From Altererythrobacter sp. (GTDB lineage Bacteria > Pseudomonadota > Alphaproteobacteria > Sphingomonadales > Sphingomonadaceae), in the NCBI GenBank assembly GCA_016793865.1, contig JAEULJ010000001.1, positions 558,001-622,000 of the forward strand: 64,000 nucleotides of DNA. Direction: 5' to 3'. The translations under genes and the position numbers were made by a program. How positions within the stretch are numbered: position 1 is the first letter of the stretch; the number at the start of each line of letters is the position of its first letter. The notes under the pieces were generated by a model, which saw only the letters and a program-made list of their open reading frames with translations, was not told the origin of the DNA and searched no databases. This document shows positions 1 to 13,289 of this stretch, one piece after another.

Positions 1-263
1 AGTTGACGCAGCCCCATCCCCTTGATGGCTTCATAGTGCTCGTGGGTGGCGAGTTCGGGGACATTGGCATCCAGCACGGCCTTGCCGACCGGATCGGCCA
101 TGACCGTCTCCACGGGGGTGTCGAGGTTGAGGCGCGCTGCGGGCTGTGCGGGTGCCGGGGCTGGCGCAGCGGGGGGCATCGCGTGCCCGGCATGGGCATC
201 CTGCGCGGCAGCGGGCGAAGCGATGGCGGCGACCGCACAAGCGGCAGCAAGAAGCAATTTCAT
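1..263 (-). CDS. Secreted hypothetical protein, N-terminal part (runs off window start)
   Basis: The start is an ATG at 263, and the frame stays open to base 1, so only about 87 N-terminal residues are visible. Residues 1-20 form a typical signal peptide (basic MKLLL start, Ala-rich core, cleavage after AAA). A His/Met/Ala/Pro-rich linker follows, then a more conserved-looking part containing LDTPVETVMADPVGKAVLD. The ATP-dependent ligase gene is divergent, with 63 bp between the starts. I do not recognise the function. Similar short exported proteins of unknown role are common in Sphingomonadales. The C-terminus is missing, so family assignment is not possible here. Confidence 0.6.
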   Translation of the reverse strand, partial: MKLLLAAACAVAAIASPAAAQDAHAGHAMPPAAPAPAPAQPAARLNLDTPVETVMADPVGKAVLDANVPELATHEHYEAIKGMGLRQ

Positions 264-326
264 GGTGGCAAACTCTCCGGCAGCGAATCCGCACACCGTA
301 TAGGCCCGGCGATGGTCGCCGCCTAG

Positions 327-1919
327 ATGGAGGAGCTTGCCGCCCTCATCGACGCTCTGGTCTACACCCGCGGGCGAAATGAAAAGCTGCGGCTGATCGC
401 GGAGTACTTGCGCCGCACGCCCGACCCGGATCGCGGCTGGGCACTGGCGGCGCTGACCGGAGGGCTCGACTTCCCGGCCGTGAAATCGGGCACCATTCGC
501 AGCATGGTGATGGAGCGCATAGACCCGGTGCTGTGGACGCTGAGCCGGGACTTCGTGGGCGATACCGCCGAGACCGCCAGCCTGCTGTGGCCCGCTCCTC
601 CGACCGCCCCGGACCCGCCCGGGGTCACCGAAGCGGTGGACGCGCTGGCGGCGATGACCCGGAGCTCGGTCCAGGCGGAGCTGCCCGCCCTGCTCGACAG
701 ACTCGATCCCTCGGGCCGCTATGCGCTGCTGAAGCTGGCGACCGGCGCGATGCGCGTAGGGGTCTCCGCCCGCCTCGCCAAGACCGCCTTCGCCCAGGCG
801 TTCGGAGTCAGTCTTGAGGATGTCGAGGAATACTGGCACAGCATCTCGCCGCCCTACCTCGAGCTGTTCGCCTGGGCGGCCGAGGAAGCGCCGCCGCCCG
901 ACACCGCCAACATGCCGACCTTCCGGCCCTTCATGCTGGCCCACCCGTTCGATGACGCGGTCGTCGATCTGGCGGACTATGTCGCCGAATGGAAATGGGA
1001 TGGCATCCGCGTGCAGATGGTTCACGCCGGCGGCGAAACGCGGGTCTATTCGCGCTCGGGCGACGATATTTCCGCCACCTTTCCCGAGCTGGTCCCCGCG
1101 CTGGGGGTTCCCGCCGTGCTCGATGGCGAGCTGCTGGTGCGCGGCAACCACCAGGGCGGGGAGGCGGGAGGCGCGGCGAGCTTCAACGCGCTCCAGCAGA
1201 GGCTGGGGCGCAAGACCGTGAGCAAGCCCATGCTGCGCGACTATCCGGCCTTCGTCCGGCTCTACGACATTCTGACGCTCGATGGCGAGGATCTGCGCGC
1301 GCTGCCGTGGTCCGAGAGGCGCGCGCGGCTGGAGGCGCTGGTGGGGCGCCTGCCCGCCAGCCATTTCGATCTTTCCGCCGTGGTCGAGGCCGCGGATTTC
1401 GCGCGTCTGGCGGAAATCCGCGCCGGCGCGCGCGACGATGCGATCGAGGGGCTGATGCTCAAGCGCCGCGACAGTCCCTACCTAGCCGGCCGTCGCGCGG
1501 GACTGTGGTACAAATGGAAACGCGATCCGCTGCTGGTCGATTGCGTGCTGATGTATGCGCAGCGCGGCAGCGGCAAGCGATCGAGCTTCTATTCCGATTA
1601 TACCTTCGGCTGCTGGGATGGCGACCCCGATCACGGCGCGGAACTCCTGCCCGTCGGCAAGGCCTATTCCGGCTTCACCGACGAGGAACTCAGGAAGATC
1701 GACCACCACGTCCGCAGCCATACCGTCAACCGCTTCGGCCCGGTGCGCGAAACCGACCGGAGCCTGGTGTTCGAGATCGCCTTCGATTCGGTTCATCCAA
1801 GCAAGCGCCACAAGTCCGGCCTGGCGATGCGCTTCCCGCGCATTCACCGCATCCGCTGGGACAAGCCCGCCCACGAGGCCGACCGGATCGCGGCGCTAAA
1901 AGCCCTCATCCGCGATTGA
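327..1919 (+). CDS. ATP-dependent DNA ligase, PP_1105 ('cisplatin damage response') family
   Basis: The 530-residue protein is predicted to seal nicks by the ligase-AMP mechanism. An N-terminal DNA-binding domain (about 1-200) precedes the adenylation domain. The nucleotidyl-transfer Lys is K223 in EWKWDGIR, followed by LDGELLV, EGLMLKR and WYKWKRD, which are the later conserved ligase motifs. An OB-fold region fills roughly 400-530. Overall length and the N-terminal start with VYTRGRNEKLRL match the PP_1105-type ligases, which in many proteobacteria sit beside a ligase-associated exonuclease, helicase and endonuclease. Those partners are not visible here: the gene upstream is an unrelated exported protein and the one downstream is DUF1275. 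The ATG at 327 is the first start in a long open frame and no closer in-frame ATG fits better. Confidence 0.93.
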   Translation: MEELAALIDALVYTRGRNEKLRLIAEYLRRTPDPDRGWALAALTGGLDFPAVKSGTIRSMVMERIDPVLWTLSRDFVGDTAETASLLWPAPPTAPDPPGVTEAVDALAAMTRSSVQAELPALLDRLDPSGRYALLKLATGAMRVGVSARLAKTAFAQAFGVSLEDVEEYWHSISPPYLELFAWAAEEAPPPDTANMPTFRPFMLAHPFDDAVVDLADYVAEWKWDGIRVQMVHAGGETRVYSRSGDDISATFPELVPALGVPAVLDGELLVRGNHQGGEAGGAASFNALQQRLGRKTVSKPMLRDYPAFVRLYDILTLDGEDLRALPWSERRARLEALVGRLPASHFDLSAVVEAADFARLAEIRAGARDDAIEGLMLKRRDSPYLAGRRAGLWYKWKRDPLLVDCVLMYAQRGSGKRSSFYSDYTFGCWDGDPDHGAELLPVGKAYSGFTDEELRKIDHHVRSHTVNRFGPVRETDRSLVFEIAFDSVHPSKRHKSGLAMRFPRIHRIRWDKPAHEADRIAALKALIRD

Positions 1920-1950
1920 GGCGCGGCGCGGCGCGCGATAAGCGGGCCCG

Positions 1951-2616
1951 ATGCAGCGCCTCGTCCACTCGCACCGCCGGCTCGCGATCGGCCTCGCCGC
2001 TCTCGCCGGCTTCGTTGATGGTGTCGGTTTCCTGAGCGCCGGTGGCTATTTCGTGTCCTTCATGTCGGGCAACACCACCCGACTGGCGGTCGACCTCGCG
2101 GTGGAGCCAGCGCTGGCGGTGCTTCCAGCGGTGCTGATCGCGGGGTTCACCTGCGGCGTCTTCGCGGGCGCGCTGGTGGCGATGGGCAGCGCGCGCTGGC
2201 AGGCCCGCAATGTGGCGGCCTTCGCCGCCACGCTGCTTCTGGCAGGCGCGGCGGCGAGCGTGGCCGGATCGCGGCCACTGGCGCTGGCCGCGCTGGTGCT
2301 GGCGATGGGCGCGCTCAACAACTGCTTCCTGCGCGGGGGCGAGGGTTCGTTCGGCCTGACGTACATGACCGGGGCACTTGTGCGCTTCGGGCAGGGCATG
2401 GCGGCGCGGCTGCTCGGCCGGGAAGCCCCGGAATCGCTCGGCATGCTGGCGCTGTGGGCGGCGCTCGGCGGCGGCGCATTGCTGGGCGCGGCGGCGCACC
2501 AGCGCTGGGGCGAAACCAGCATCGCGCTGGCCGCGGCGCTGGCATGGATAGCCGTCGCGGGCGCGGCGCTGGCCGGGCCGGAGCATGACGGTATCGGACA
2601 CGACCCGGAACCATGA
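1951..2616 (+). CDS. DUF1275 (YoaK-type) membrane protein
   Basis: This 221-residue, almost wholly hydrophobic protein has about six predicted membrane segments. It carries the family hallmarks GFVDGVGFLSAGGYFVSFMS near the N-terminus and the short SGNTTR turn after it. DUF1275 proteins are inner-membrane proteins of unknown function found widely in bacteria. The gene lies 31 bp after the ligase stop on the same strand and may be co-transcribed with it, but nothing shows a functional link. It converges on the carbonic anhydrase gene with 27 bp between the stops. Family assignment is confident; no function can be given. Confidence 0.88.
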   Translation: MQRLVHSHRRLAIGLAALAGFVDGVGFLSAGGYFVSFMSGNTTRLAVDLAVEPALAVLPAVLIAGFTCGVFAGALVAMGSARWQARNVAAFAATLLLAGAAASVAGSRPLALAALVLAMGALNNCFLRGGEGSFGLTYMTGALVRFGQGMAARLLGREAPESLGMLALWAALGGGALLGAAAHQRWGETSIALAAALAWIAVAGAALAGPEHDGIGHDPEP

Positions 2617-2643
2617 GGCGGCGGGACAGGCTCGCCGCGTAGC

Positions 2644-3219
2644 CTATTCGGCCGCGGCGATCGCCGCGGCGTGATCCTTCGCATTCTGCGAATAATGCAT
2701 GACGCCAAGCCGCATTCCCATGATCGCGGCATCGTCGAGCTCGCGCATCATCCGCGCCGGACGCCCGCCCCACAGCTCGCGCGGGCCCATCACCTTGCCC
2801 TCGGTCAGCATCGCCCCCGCCGCCAGCATGGCGTCAGCGCCGATCTCTGCCTTGTTCATGGCGATCGCGCCGAGGCCCACGAAGCCGCGATCGTGGATGA
2901 TGCAGCCGTGCACCATGGCCATATGGCCGATGAGCACGTCGCTGCCGATCAGCAGCGGCGAGCCCTCGGGGTCGCCGGGCCGGGCCGGATCGCAGTGGAG
3001 CACGCTGCCGTCCTGAACATTGGTCCGCTCGCCGATGACGATGCGGCTGACATCGGCGCGAAGCACACAATTGTACCACACCGAGCTTTCGGCGCCGATC
3101 TCGACATCGCCGATGATCGTGCAGCCCGGCGCGATGAAGGCGCTGGGGTGGATGCGCGGAATCTTGCCATGAATCGGCAGGATGCGAACGCCCGGGCGTG
3201 GTGTGTCCAAGGGCACCAT
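2644..3219 (-). CDS. Gamma-class carbonic anhydrase family protein
   Basis: The 191-residue protein has the left-handed beta-helix repeat pattern of gamma carbonic anhydrases (PaaY/YrdA/CaiE type). The metal-binding histidines are visible as VLHCD and GHMAMVHG (HxxxxH spacing). The predicted activity is reversible hydration of CO2 in the cytoplasm, although many members have no proven activity. The ATG at 3219 is chosen because it overlaps the stop of the preceding MFS/spermidine-synthase-like gene as ATGA, indicating translational coupling. A longer in-frame reading to 3687 is only the antisense extension through that neighbour. It is the last gene of a five-gene minus-strand chain starting at hemB. 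Confidence 0.9.
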   Translation of the reverse strand: MVPLDTPRPGVRILPIHGKIPRIHPSAFIAPGCTIIGDVEIGAESSVWYNCVLRADVSRIVIGERTNVQDGSVLHCDPARPGDPEGSPLLIGSDVLIGHMAMVHGCIIHDRGFVGLGAIAMNKAEIGADAMLAAGAMLTEGKVMGPRELWGGRPARMMRELDDAAIMGMRLGVMHYSQNAKDHAAAIAAAE

Positions 3220-5435
3220 CAGAGAACCTTGTCCCAAAGCATGTATGGAAGGATCGATGCGAAATCGTCGCTCCAGGCGCGGTCGGGCGTCGGAGGGAGC
3301 ACCTCCCATGCCCCTGACGGGCTTCCCGCCGAGAGCCTCTCCAGCGCGAGCGGATCGGCCGACATCGCCACCCATACCGAGGGCGAGCTGCCCGCGCCCT
3401 GGCGCTTCTCGAGATCCTCGCGCAGCAGCGCCCGCAGCCCGGATTCCCTGGCGAGGGCGGCGACCACGGGCTTGAGACCGATATAGCGGTTGGAGATATG
3501 CACGAGCAGCACGCCGCCTGGTGCCAGGGCCCGCCGATAGACGGCGAAAGCCTCGCGCGTCATCAGGTGCACGGGTATCGAATCCGAGCTGAAGGCATCG
3601 ATAACCAGCATGTCGAAGCGGGCCGGCGGCCCGTCGGCCAGCACCAGCCGCGCATCGCCGAAGCGGATCGGCGCATCCGGCGCGCAACGGGCCAGGAAGG
3701 TGAAGCTCCCGCCCTGCGATCCCGGCCGCGAATAGCTCGCCACCACGGGATCGATCTCGAAGAATTCATAGGCCTGGTCCGCCTGGCGATAGCAGGCCAG
3801 GGTTCCCACCCCGAGCCCGACCACGCCGACGCGCGCTCCGGGGCCTGCCACCCGGTCCGCCTGCGCCAGCGCCATCCCCACGCCAGAGCTGCGGGTATAA
3901 TAGCTGGTCGGCTCCCGCTCGCGGGCGGCATCGGCAAATTGCAGCCCGTGAAGCGTGGTGCCGTGCGTCAGGCCGCGCATCCCCGCCGCTTCATTCTCGC
4001 GCACGATGTAGATGCCGAAGAAGCTGCGCTGGCGCGCACCTTCCCAGGACGACGTGACGGTCTCGTAGCCGCCGCGCCCCAGCATCAGCGCCAGCATGGC
4101 TACGACGAAGGCGATCCGGTGGCCCATGAGCAGCAGGCTCAGGCCCGCGATCGCCACCATCAGGCCCGCGACCAGCAGCGTGTTCTGATCGAGCACCGCC
4201 TGATAAAGCAGGCCCGACAGCACCGCGACCACGAGCAGCACCAGCAGGATCGCGGACCGGCGATAGAGCGGGGGGATCCCCAGCCTGCCCAACCAGTCGA
4301 ACAGTGGCCGCCCGGAAAGCAGCGCGCCCGCGCCCAGCACCAGCAGCGGATGCTCCCACACCCAGTCGAACACCACCGGCGCGATCAGTGCGGTGAACAG
4401 CCCGCCCAGTGCGCCGCCCGCGCTCATCACCAGGTAGAACAGCGTCAGATGCGCCGGATCGGGCCGGTCCTCGTAAAGCCGGCGGTGCAGCGCCACCGCC
4501 ACCACCAGCAGCATCAGAAGCGCGGCCGATGCCATCGCGATCACATCGGTGCCCCGGCTGACCATCGCCAGCCCGCCGGCCAGCACCAGGGTGAACGGCG
4601 CGATGCGCGCGAACACCTGCCCCATATGGCTGCGCTCGTTGAAGGCGAACACGAAGCTCAGCAGGTAGATGCCGAGCGGGATCACCCACAGCAAAGGCAT
4701 CGCCACGATATCGGTGGTGAGATGCGTGGTCGTCGACAGCATGAGGCCCGACGGCACCGCTGCAAGCGCAAGCCAGCCGGCGATCCGGCGGATACCGATG
4801 GGCTCCGCGCCTGCGCCTTGGGCGGACACCGCCGCGGCGGGGCCGGCGGCTTGCCAGCGGGCCAGTGCCGCGAGGGCCACGAGCACGATCAGAACGCCGT
4901 AGCCCAGGCTCCATCCGATGCTCTGGTCGGCAAGCCGAAGGCTCGGTTCGACCAGCAGCGGATAGGCCAGCAACCCGGCGAAGCTGCCGAGGTTGGAGGC
5001 GGCGTAAAGCCAATAGGGATCGCCCGCCGCCGGGTCGGCGGCATACCAGCGTTGGATCAGCGGCGCCTGTGCCGACACCGCGAAGAACACCGGGCCGATC
5101 GTCAGCAGGAACAGCAGCGGCACCCAGGCGGCTTCCCATCCGGGTGCCGCCGGGGCGAGCGGGGCGAGCGCGATCGGCAGCGTCAGCCCGGCCACCAGCA
5201 GGACTGCGACATGCACCAACGCCTGCCTCCGAAGCGACAGCCGGCCCAGCAGATGGGCGTAGAGATAACCGGCCAGCAGCAACGTCTGATAGACCAGCAT
5301 GGCGCTGTTCCACACCGCCGGTGCGCCGCCCAGCCGGGGCAGCGCCATGCGCGCCACCAGCGGCTGGACCATGAACAGCAGGAAGCTGCCCGCGAAAATC
5401 GTGGCCACGAACAACAGGCGGCGGGGCCGGGTCAC
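3219..5435 (-). CDS. Fused MFS-like membrane protein / spermidine-synthase-like protein
   Basis: This 738-residue fusion has an N-terminal part (about 1-470) with a dozen or more hydrophobic segments, beginning TRPRRLLFVATIFAGSFLLF and the VQPLVARMALP motif typical of this fusion family. The C-terminal part (about 480-738) is a Rossmann methyltransferase-like spermidine synthase domain with the nucleotide loop VGVVGLGVGTLACY and the active-site stretch IDAFSSDSIPVHL. Members are annotated as fused MFS/spermidine synthase; their substrate is not established. The GTG start at 5435 shares GTGA with the stop of the upstream acetyltransferase, and the downstream carbonic anhydrase starts in this gene's stop codon, so three genes are translationally coupled. 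The longer frame to 5768 is rejected because it runs antisense-free only by chance through the GNAT gene. Confidence 0.9.
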   Translation of the reverse strand: MTRPRRLLFVATIFAGSFLLFMVQPLVARMALPRLGGAPAVWNSAMLVYQTLLLAGYLYAHLLGRLSLRRQALVHVAVLLVAGLTLPIALAPLAPAAPGWEAAWVPLLFLLTIGPVFFAVSAQAPLIQRWYAADPAAGDPYWLYAASNLGSFAGLLAYPLLVEPSLRLADQSIGWSLGYGVLIVLVALAALARWQAAGPAAAVSAQGAGAEPIGIRRIAGWLALAAVPSGLMLSTTTHLTTDIVAMPLLWVIPLGIYLLSFVFAFNERSHMGQVFARIAPFTLVLAGGLAMVSRGTDVIAMASAALLMLLVVAVALHRRLYEDRPDPAHLTLFYLVMSAGGALGGLFTALIAPVVFDWVWEHPLLVLGAGALLSGRPLFDWLGRLGIPPLYRRSAILLVLLVVAVLSGLLYQAVLDQNTLLVAGLMVAIAGLSLLLMGHRIAFVVAMLALMLGRGGYETVTSSWEGARQRSFFGIYIVRENEAAGMRGLTHGTTLHGLQFADAAREREPTSYYTRSSGVGMALAQADRVAGPGARVGVVGLGVGTLACYRQADQAYEFFEIDPVVASYSRPGSQGGSFTFLARCAPDAPIRFGDARLVLADGPPARFDMLVIDAFSSDSIPVHLMTREAFAVYRRALAPGGVLLVHISNRYIGLKPVVAALARESGLRALLREDLEKRQGAGSSPSVWVAMSADPLALERLSAGSPSGAWEVLPPTPDRAWSDDFASILPYMLWDKVL

Positions 5436-6001
5436 GCGCGTGCCTCCCGCGCCGCGGCCCACTCCGCCGCCGTCAGGCTGTACAGGATCGTGCTGCGGTC
5501 CTCCGGCGGGAAGGCGGGATCGTCGAAATCGAGGTCGCGGCGGCGCGTCATCCCCAGCTTCTCCATCAGCGTCCAGCTGGCCTGGTTGCCATCGCTGGTC
5601 AGCGCCACGACGTGTGGCGCACCCACGCGGCCGAATGCCCAGTCGAGAACACCGCGCATCGCCTCCTCGGCAAGCCCCCGGCGCCAGCGGTCCTCGCGCA
5701 CCAGCCAGCCCACCTCGTGATCGCCCTGGTTCTTCGCCAAGGTGTTGTCGACGCGCTTGATGCCGCAATGGCCGACCAGCTCGCCGGTGGCCTTCTCGAT
5801 CATCATCAGGAAGGAAATGCCTTCCTGGGCGTAGAGCGCCCGGCTCTTGGCATGCTTGGCCTCGATCTCGTGCAGTTCCTTGACCCCGCCCAGCCGCGCC
5901 ATGACCGCTGGCGTGTTGAGCAAGCGGTCCTGCAGCGCGGCATCGCCGTCCTCGATCGTGCGCAGGATCAGCCGGTCGGTCTCGATGACGATGTCAGTCA
6001 T
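5432..6001 (-). CDS. GNAT N-acetyltransferase, RimJ/RimL type (copy 1)
   Basis: The 189-residue GNAT protein starts IVIETDRLILRTIEDGD, typical of RimJ/RimL-like acetyltransferases that use acetyl-CoA on N-termini or small molecules. The acetyl-CoA region is the stretch EVGWLVREDRWRRGLAEEA, where the usual GxG loop is degenerate (RRGLA), and the C-terminal motif GNQASWTLMEKLGM is clear. The substrate is unknown. The ATG at 6001 lies inside the end of the upstream paralogue (8 nt overlap, ATGACTGA), which favours this start over an extended one at 6079. The protein aligns over its whole length with its neighbour at 5994-6557, so the two look like a tandem duplication. Confidence 0.87.
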   Translation of the reverse strand: MTDIVIETDRLILRTIEDGDAALQDRLLNTPAVMARLGGVKELHEIEAKHAKSRALYAQEGISFLMMIEKATGELVGHCGIKRVDNTLAKNQGDHEVGWLVREDRWRRGLAEEAMRGVLDWAFGRVGAPHVVALTSDGNQASWTLMEKLGMTRRRDLDFDDPAFPPEDRSTILYSLTAAEWAAAREARA

Positions 6002-6557
6002 CGCGGCGTCGCCATGCCATACGGTCGATGGAATAGACGATGCTGCGCCGCCACGGCGGACCGTAGCGGATGTCGTCATAATCGAGCTCCGCGCGTCGCC
6101 GCATCCCGAGCCGTTCCATCAGCCCCCAGCTTGCCCTGTTCCCGTCCACCGTCAGCGCGATCACCTCTTCCGATCCGAACCGATCGAATGCGGCACCGAG
6201 CGCGGCGATGGCGGCTTCCTTCGCATAGCCCTGTCCCCAGGCATCCTCGCGCAGCCGCCAGCCGACCTCCACCATGCCGCCCACCGTGGAGCCGGGCGCA
6301 TCGGCGCGCTTGAGGCCGCAGAAGCCGAGCAACGCACCGTCGACCGCGCGCTCCACCGCCCAGAAGCAGAAGCCGTTGGCGGCGCGACTGGCTTCCACCC
6401 GGGCGCGCTGGCCCGCCATGCCCTCGGCATCGAGGACGCCGCCCAGCCATTCCATAACTGCCGTGGTGTTGGTCGCACGGAAGAATTCCGGCCAGTCCTC
6501 CTCGCGCCAGTCGCGCAGGATCAGCCGCTCGGTTTCGAGCCGGAAGTCCGCCGCCAT
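5994..6557 (-). CDS. GNAT N-acetyltransferase, RimJ/RimL type (copy 2)
   Basis: The 187-residue protein has FRLETERLILRDWREEDW at the N-terminus, EVGWRLREDAWGQGYAKEA (an intact GQGYA acetyl-CoA loop) in the middle, and GNRASWGLMERLGM near the C-terminus. It is a clear paralogue of the next gene downstream but keeps the canonical GxG-type loop the other copy has lost. The ATG at 6557 leaves 2 bp after the hemB stop; a TTG at 6563 is possible but weaker. The substrate is unknown. Its place directly behind hemB and in front of the MFS/spermidine-synthase fusion suggests one transcript but does not define the substrate. Confidence 0.87.
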   Translation of the reverse strand: MAADFRLETERLILRDWREEDWPEFFRATNTTAVMEWLGGVLDAEGMAGQRARVEASRAANGFCFWAVERAVDGALLGFCGLKRADAPGSTVGGMVEVGWRLREDAWGQGYAKEAAIAALGAAFDRFGSEEVIALTVDGNRASWGLMERLGMRRRAELDYDDIRYGPPWRRSIVYSIDRMAWRRRDD

Positions 6558-6559
6558 GC

Positions 6560-9194
<2,635 letters not shown>

Positions 9195-9275
9195 GGGGGA
9201 AGCCCGTGTGCCGCGCGATCCGATCCGCCCCGGACCTTCCGTGCGCGGCTTGCCCGGATTTCCTGCCAAATTGAA

Positions 9276-9291
9276 GTTAAGACCGGCTTAA
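9276..9291 (-). promoter_or_regulatory. CtrA box (TTAA-N7-TTAAC)
   Basis: Read on the minus strand, this is TTAA-GCCGGTC-TTAAC, an exact match to the alphaproteobacterial CtrA consensus, centred about 90 bp upstream of the M23 peptidase ATG. No second TTAA-N7-TTAA was noticed in the window. CtrA is known to control cell-cycle, envelope and motility genes, so regulation of a cell-wall hydrolase is plausible. That regulation is inferred from the motif only. Confidence 0.7.
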
Positions 9292-9421
9292 ATCGGGGCA
9301 GGGCGAGTCGCCGCAGCGACGAGGCGCGCCCTGCGGTTGCTCGCCGACACAACCAAGACAGCGAGGCAAGCAAACCACGATGTCGTCGAACATGACCGCA
9401 TGCTACGGCCACGGGGTGTCC

Positions 9422-12375
<2,954 letters not shown>

Positions 12376-12448
12376 ACCGTTCTAGGCCCGGCGCGCCGGC
12401 GCGTCCAGCGGATTGACCGGCGCTGGTTTGCCCCCCAATGCAGGCGGC

Positions 12449-13135
12449 ATGGCCCCGCTTCCCGCGCCCCAGGTCACCGTCCACCGCTTCGGCAACGAGC
12501 GCGAGCCGGTGGTCCAGATCGACGGCTTCAGCGGTCGGCCGGATGCGCTGCTCGCGGCGGGCCGCGCGGCGACCTATCAACCCGGCGGCGCGCTTTATCC
12601 CGGTATCCGGTCCTGGGCGGAGCCGGACTACCTCGACGTTAGGCGCGACCTGATGTTCGCGGTGATGCAACGGGTCTTCGGCTTCCGCCAGGGCGTGCGC
12701 TGCGAAGTCTCCACCTTCTCGCTGGTCACCACGCCGGAAGCCGACCTGGTGCCGATGCAGCGCATGCCGCACTATGACGAGAGCAGCGGCGCGATAGTGG
12801 CCATCATGCACTATCTGCTCGGTCCCGAGACCGGCGGCACCGCGTTCTACCGCCATCGCAGCACCGGCTTCGAGACGATCGACGCCGGGCGCGAACGCAT
12901 GTATTTCGCCGCGCTGGAGGCCGAGGACCGCGAGCTTGGGCCAGTTCCCGCGCGCTATCACTATGGCGACAGCGACCGCTTCGAGATGATCGGCGAAATC
13001 TCGGCCGCCCCCGACAGGCTGATCATCTATCGCGGGCGGCTGCTGCACTCAGGGGTCATACCCGATCCAGCAAACCTCAGCAGCGATCCTGCGCTGGGGC
13101 GATTGACGATCAACATGTTCCTCGAAGGGCGCTGA
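12449..13135 (+). CDS. DUF6445 family protein, 2OG-Fe(II) oxygenase-like
   Basis: The 228-residue soluble protein looks like a member of the DUF6445 family, whose fold is related to 2-oxoglutarate/Fe(II) oxygenases. A candidate metal triad is visible: PHYDES (HxD), LLHSGVI (distal His), and the closing RLTINMF segment with an Arg that could bind the 2-oxoglutarate carboxylate. Members often lie beside tryptophan-halogenase-like genes in Caulobacter and sphingomonads, but none is present here. The ATG at 12449 is taken as the start; the TTG at 12413 is unlikely. The gene starts about 75 bp from the TPP aptamer on the opposite strand and is not covered by it. Confidence 0.75.
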   Translation: MAPLPAPQVTVHRFGNEREPVVQIDGFSGRPDALLAAGRAATYQPGGALYPGIRSWAEPDYLDVRRDLMFAVMQRVFGFRQGVRCEVSTFSLVTTPEADLVPMQRMPHYDESSGAIVAIMHYLLGPETGGTAFYRHRSTGFETIDAGRERMYFAALEAEDRELGPVPARYHYGDSDRFEMIGEISAAPDRLIIYRGRLLHSGVIPDPANLSSDPALGRLTINMFLEGR

Positions 13136-13236
13136 GCCTCACACCACGAGGTAGAGCAGCGCCCCCTCATCCCTACGCAGTCCGGCCGGGCGCTGGCAAG
13201 GCAATCGAGGTTCCTGCCGTCCCGCCGACGGGGCAT

Positions 13237-13264
13237 GCACCGCGTCCATGCACGGACGCGGTGC
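13237..13264. terminator. Perfect hairpin between convergent genes
   Basis: The 11-bp arms GCACCGCGTCC and GGACGCGGTGC are perfect complements around a 6-nt loop (ATGCAC). It lies between the convergent stops at 13135 (+) and 13290 (-). There is no T-run on either side, so it may stop transcription poorly alone or act as an mRNA 3'-end stabiliser. Confidence 0.5.
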
Positions 13265-13289
13265 TATTGCGGCATCGCAATGCCAAGCA

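Noticed and set aside
3498-5720. 740-codon plus-strand open frame
   Set aside because: It is antisense to the fused MFS/spermidine-synthase-like gene; the reading is low-complexity (Arg/Gln/His-rich), as expected for a shadow in high-GC DNA.
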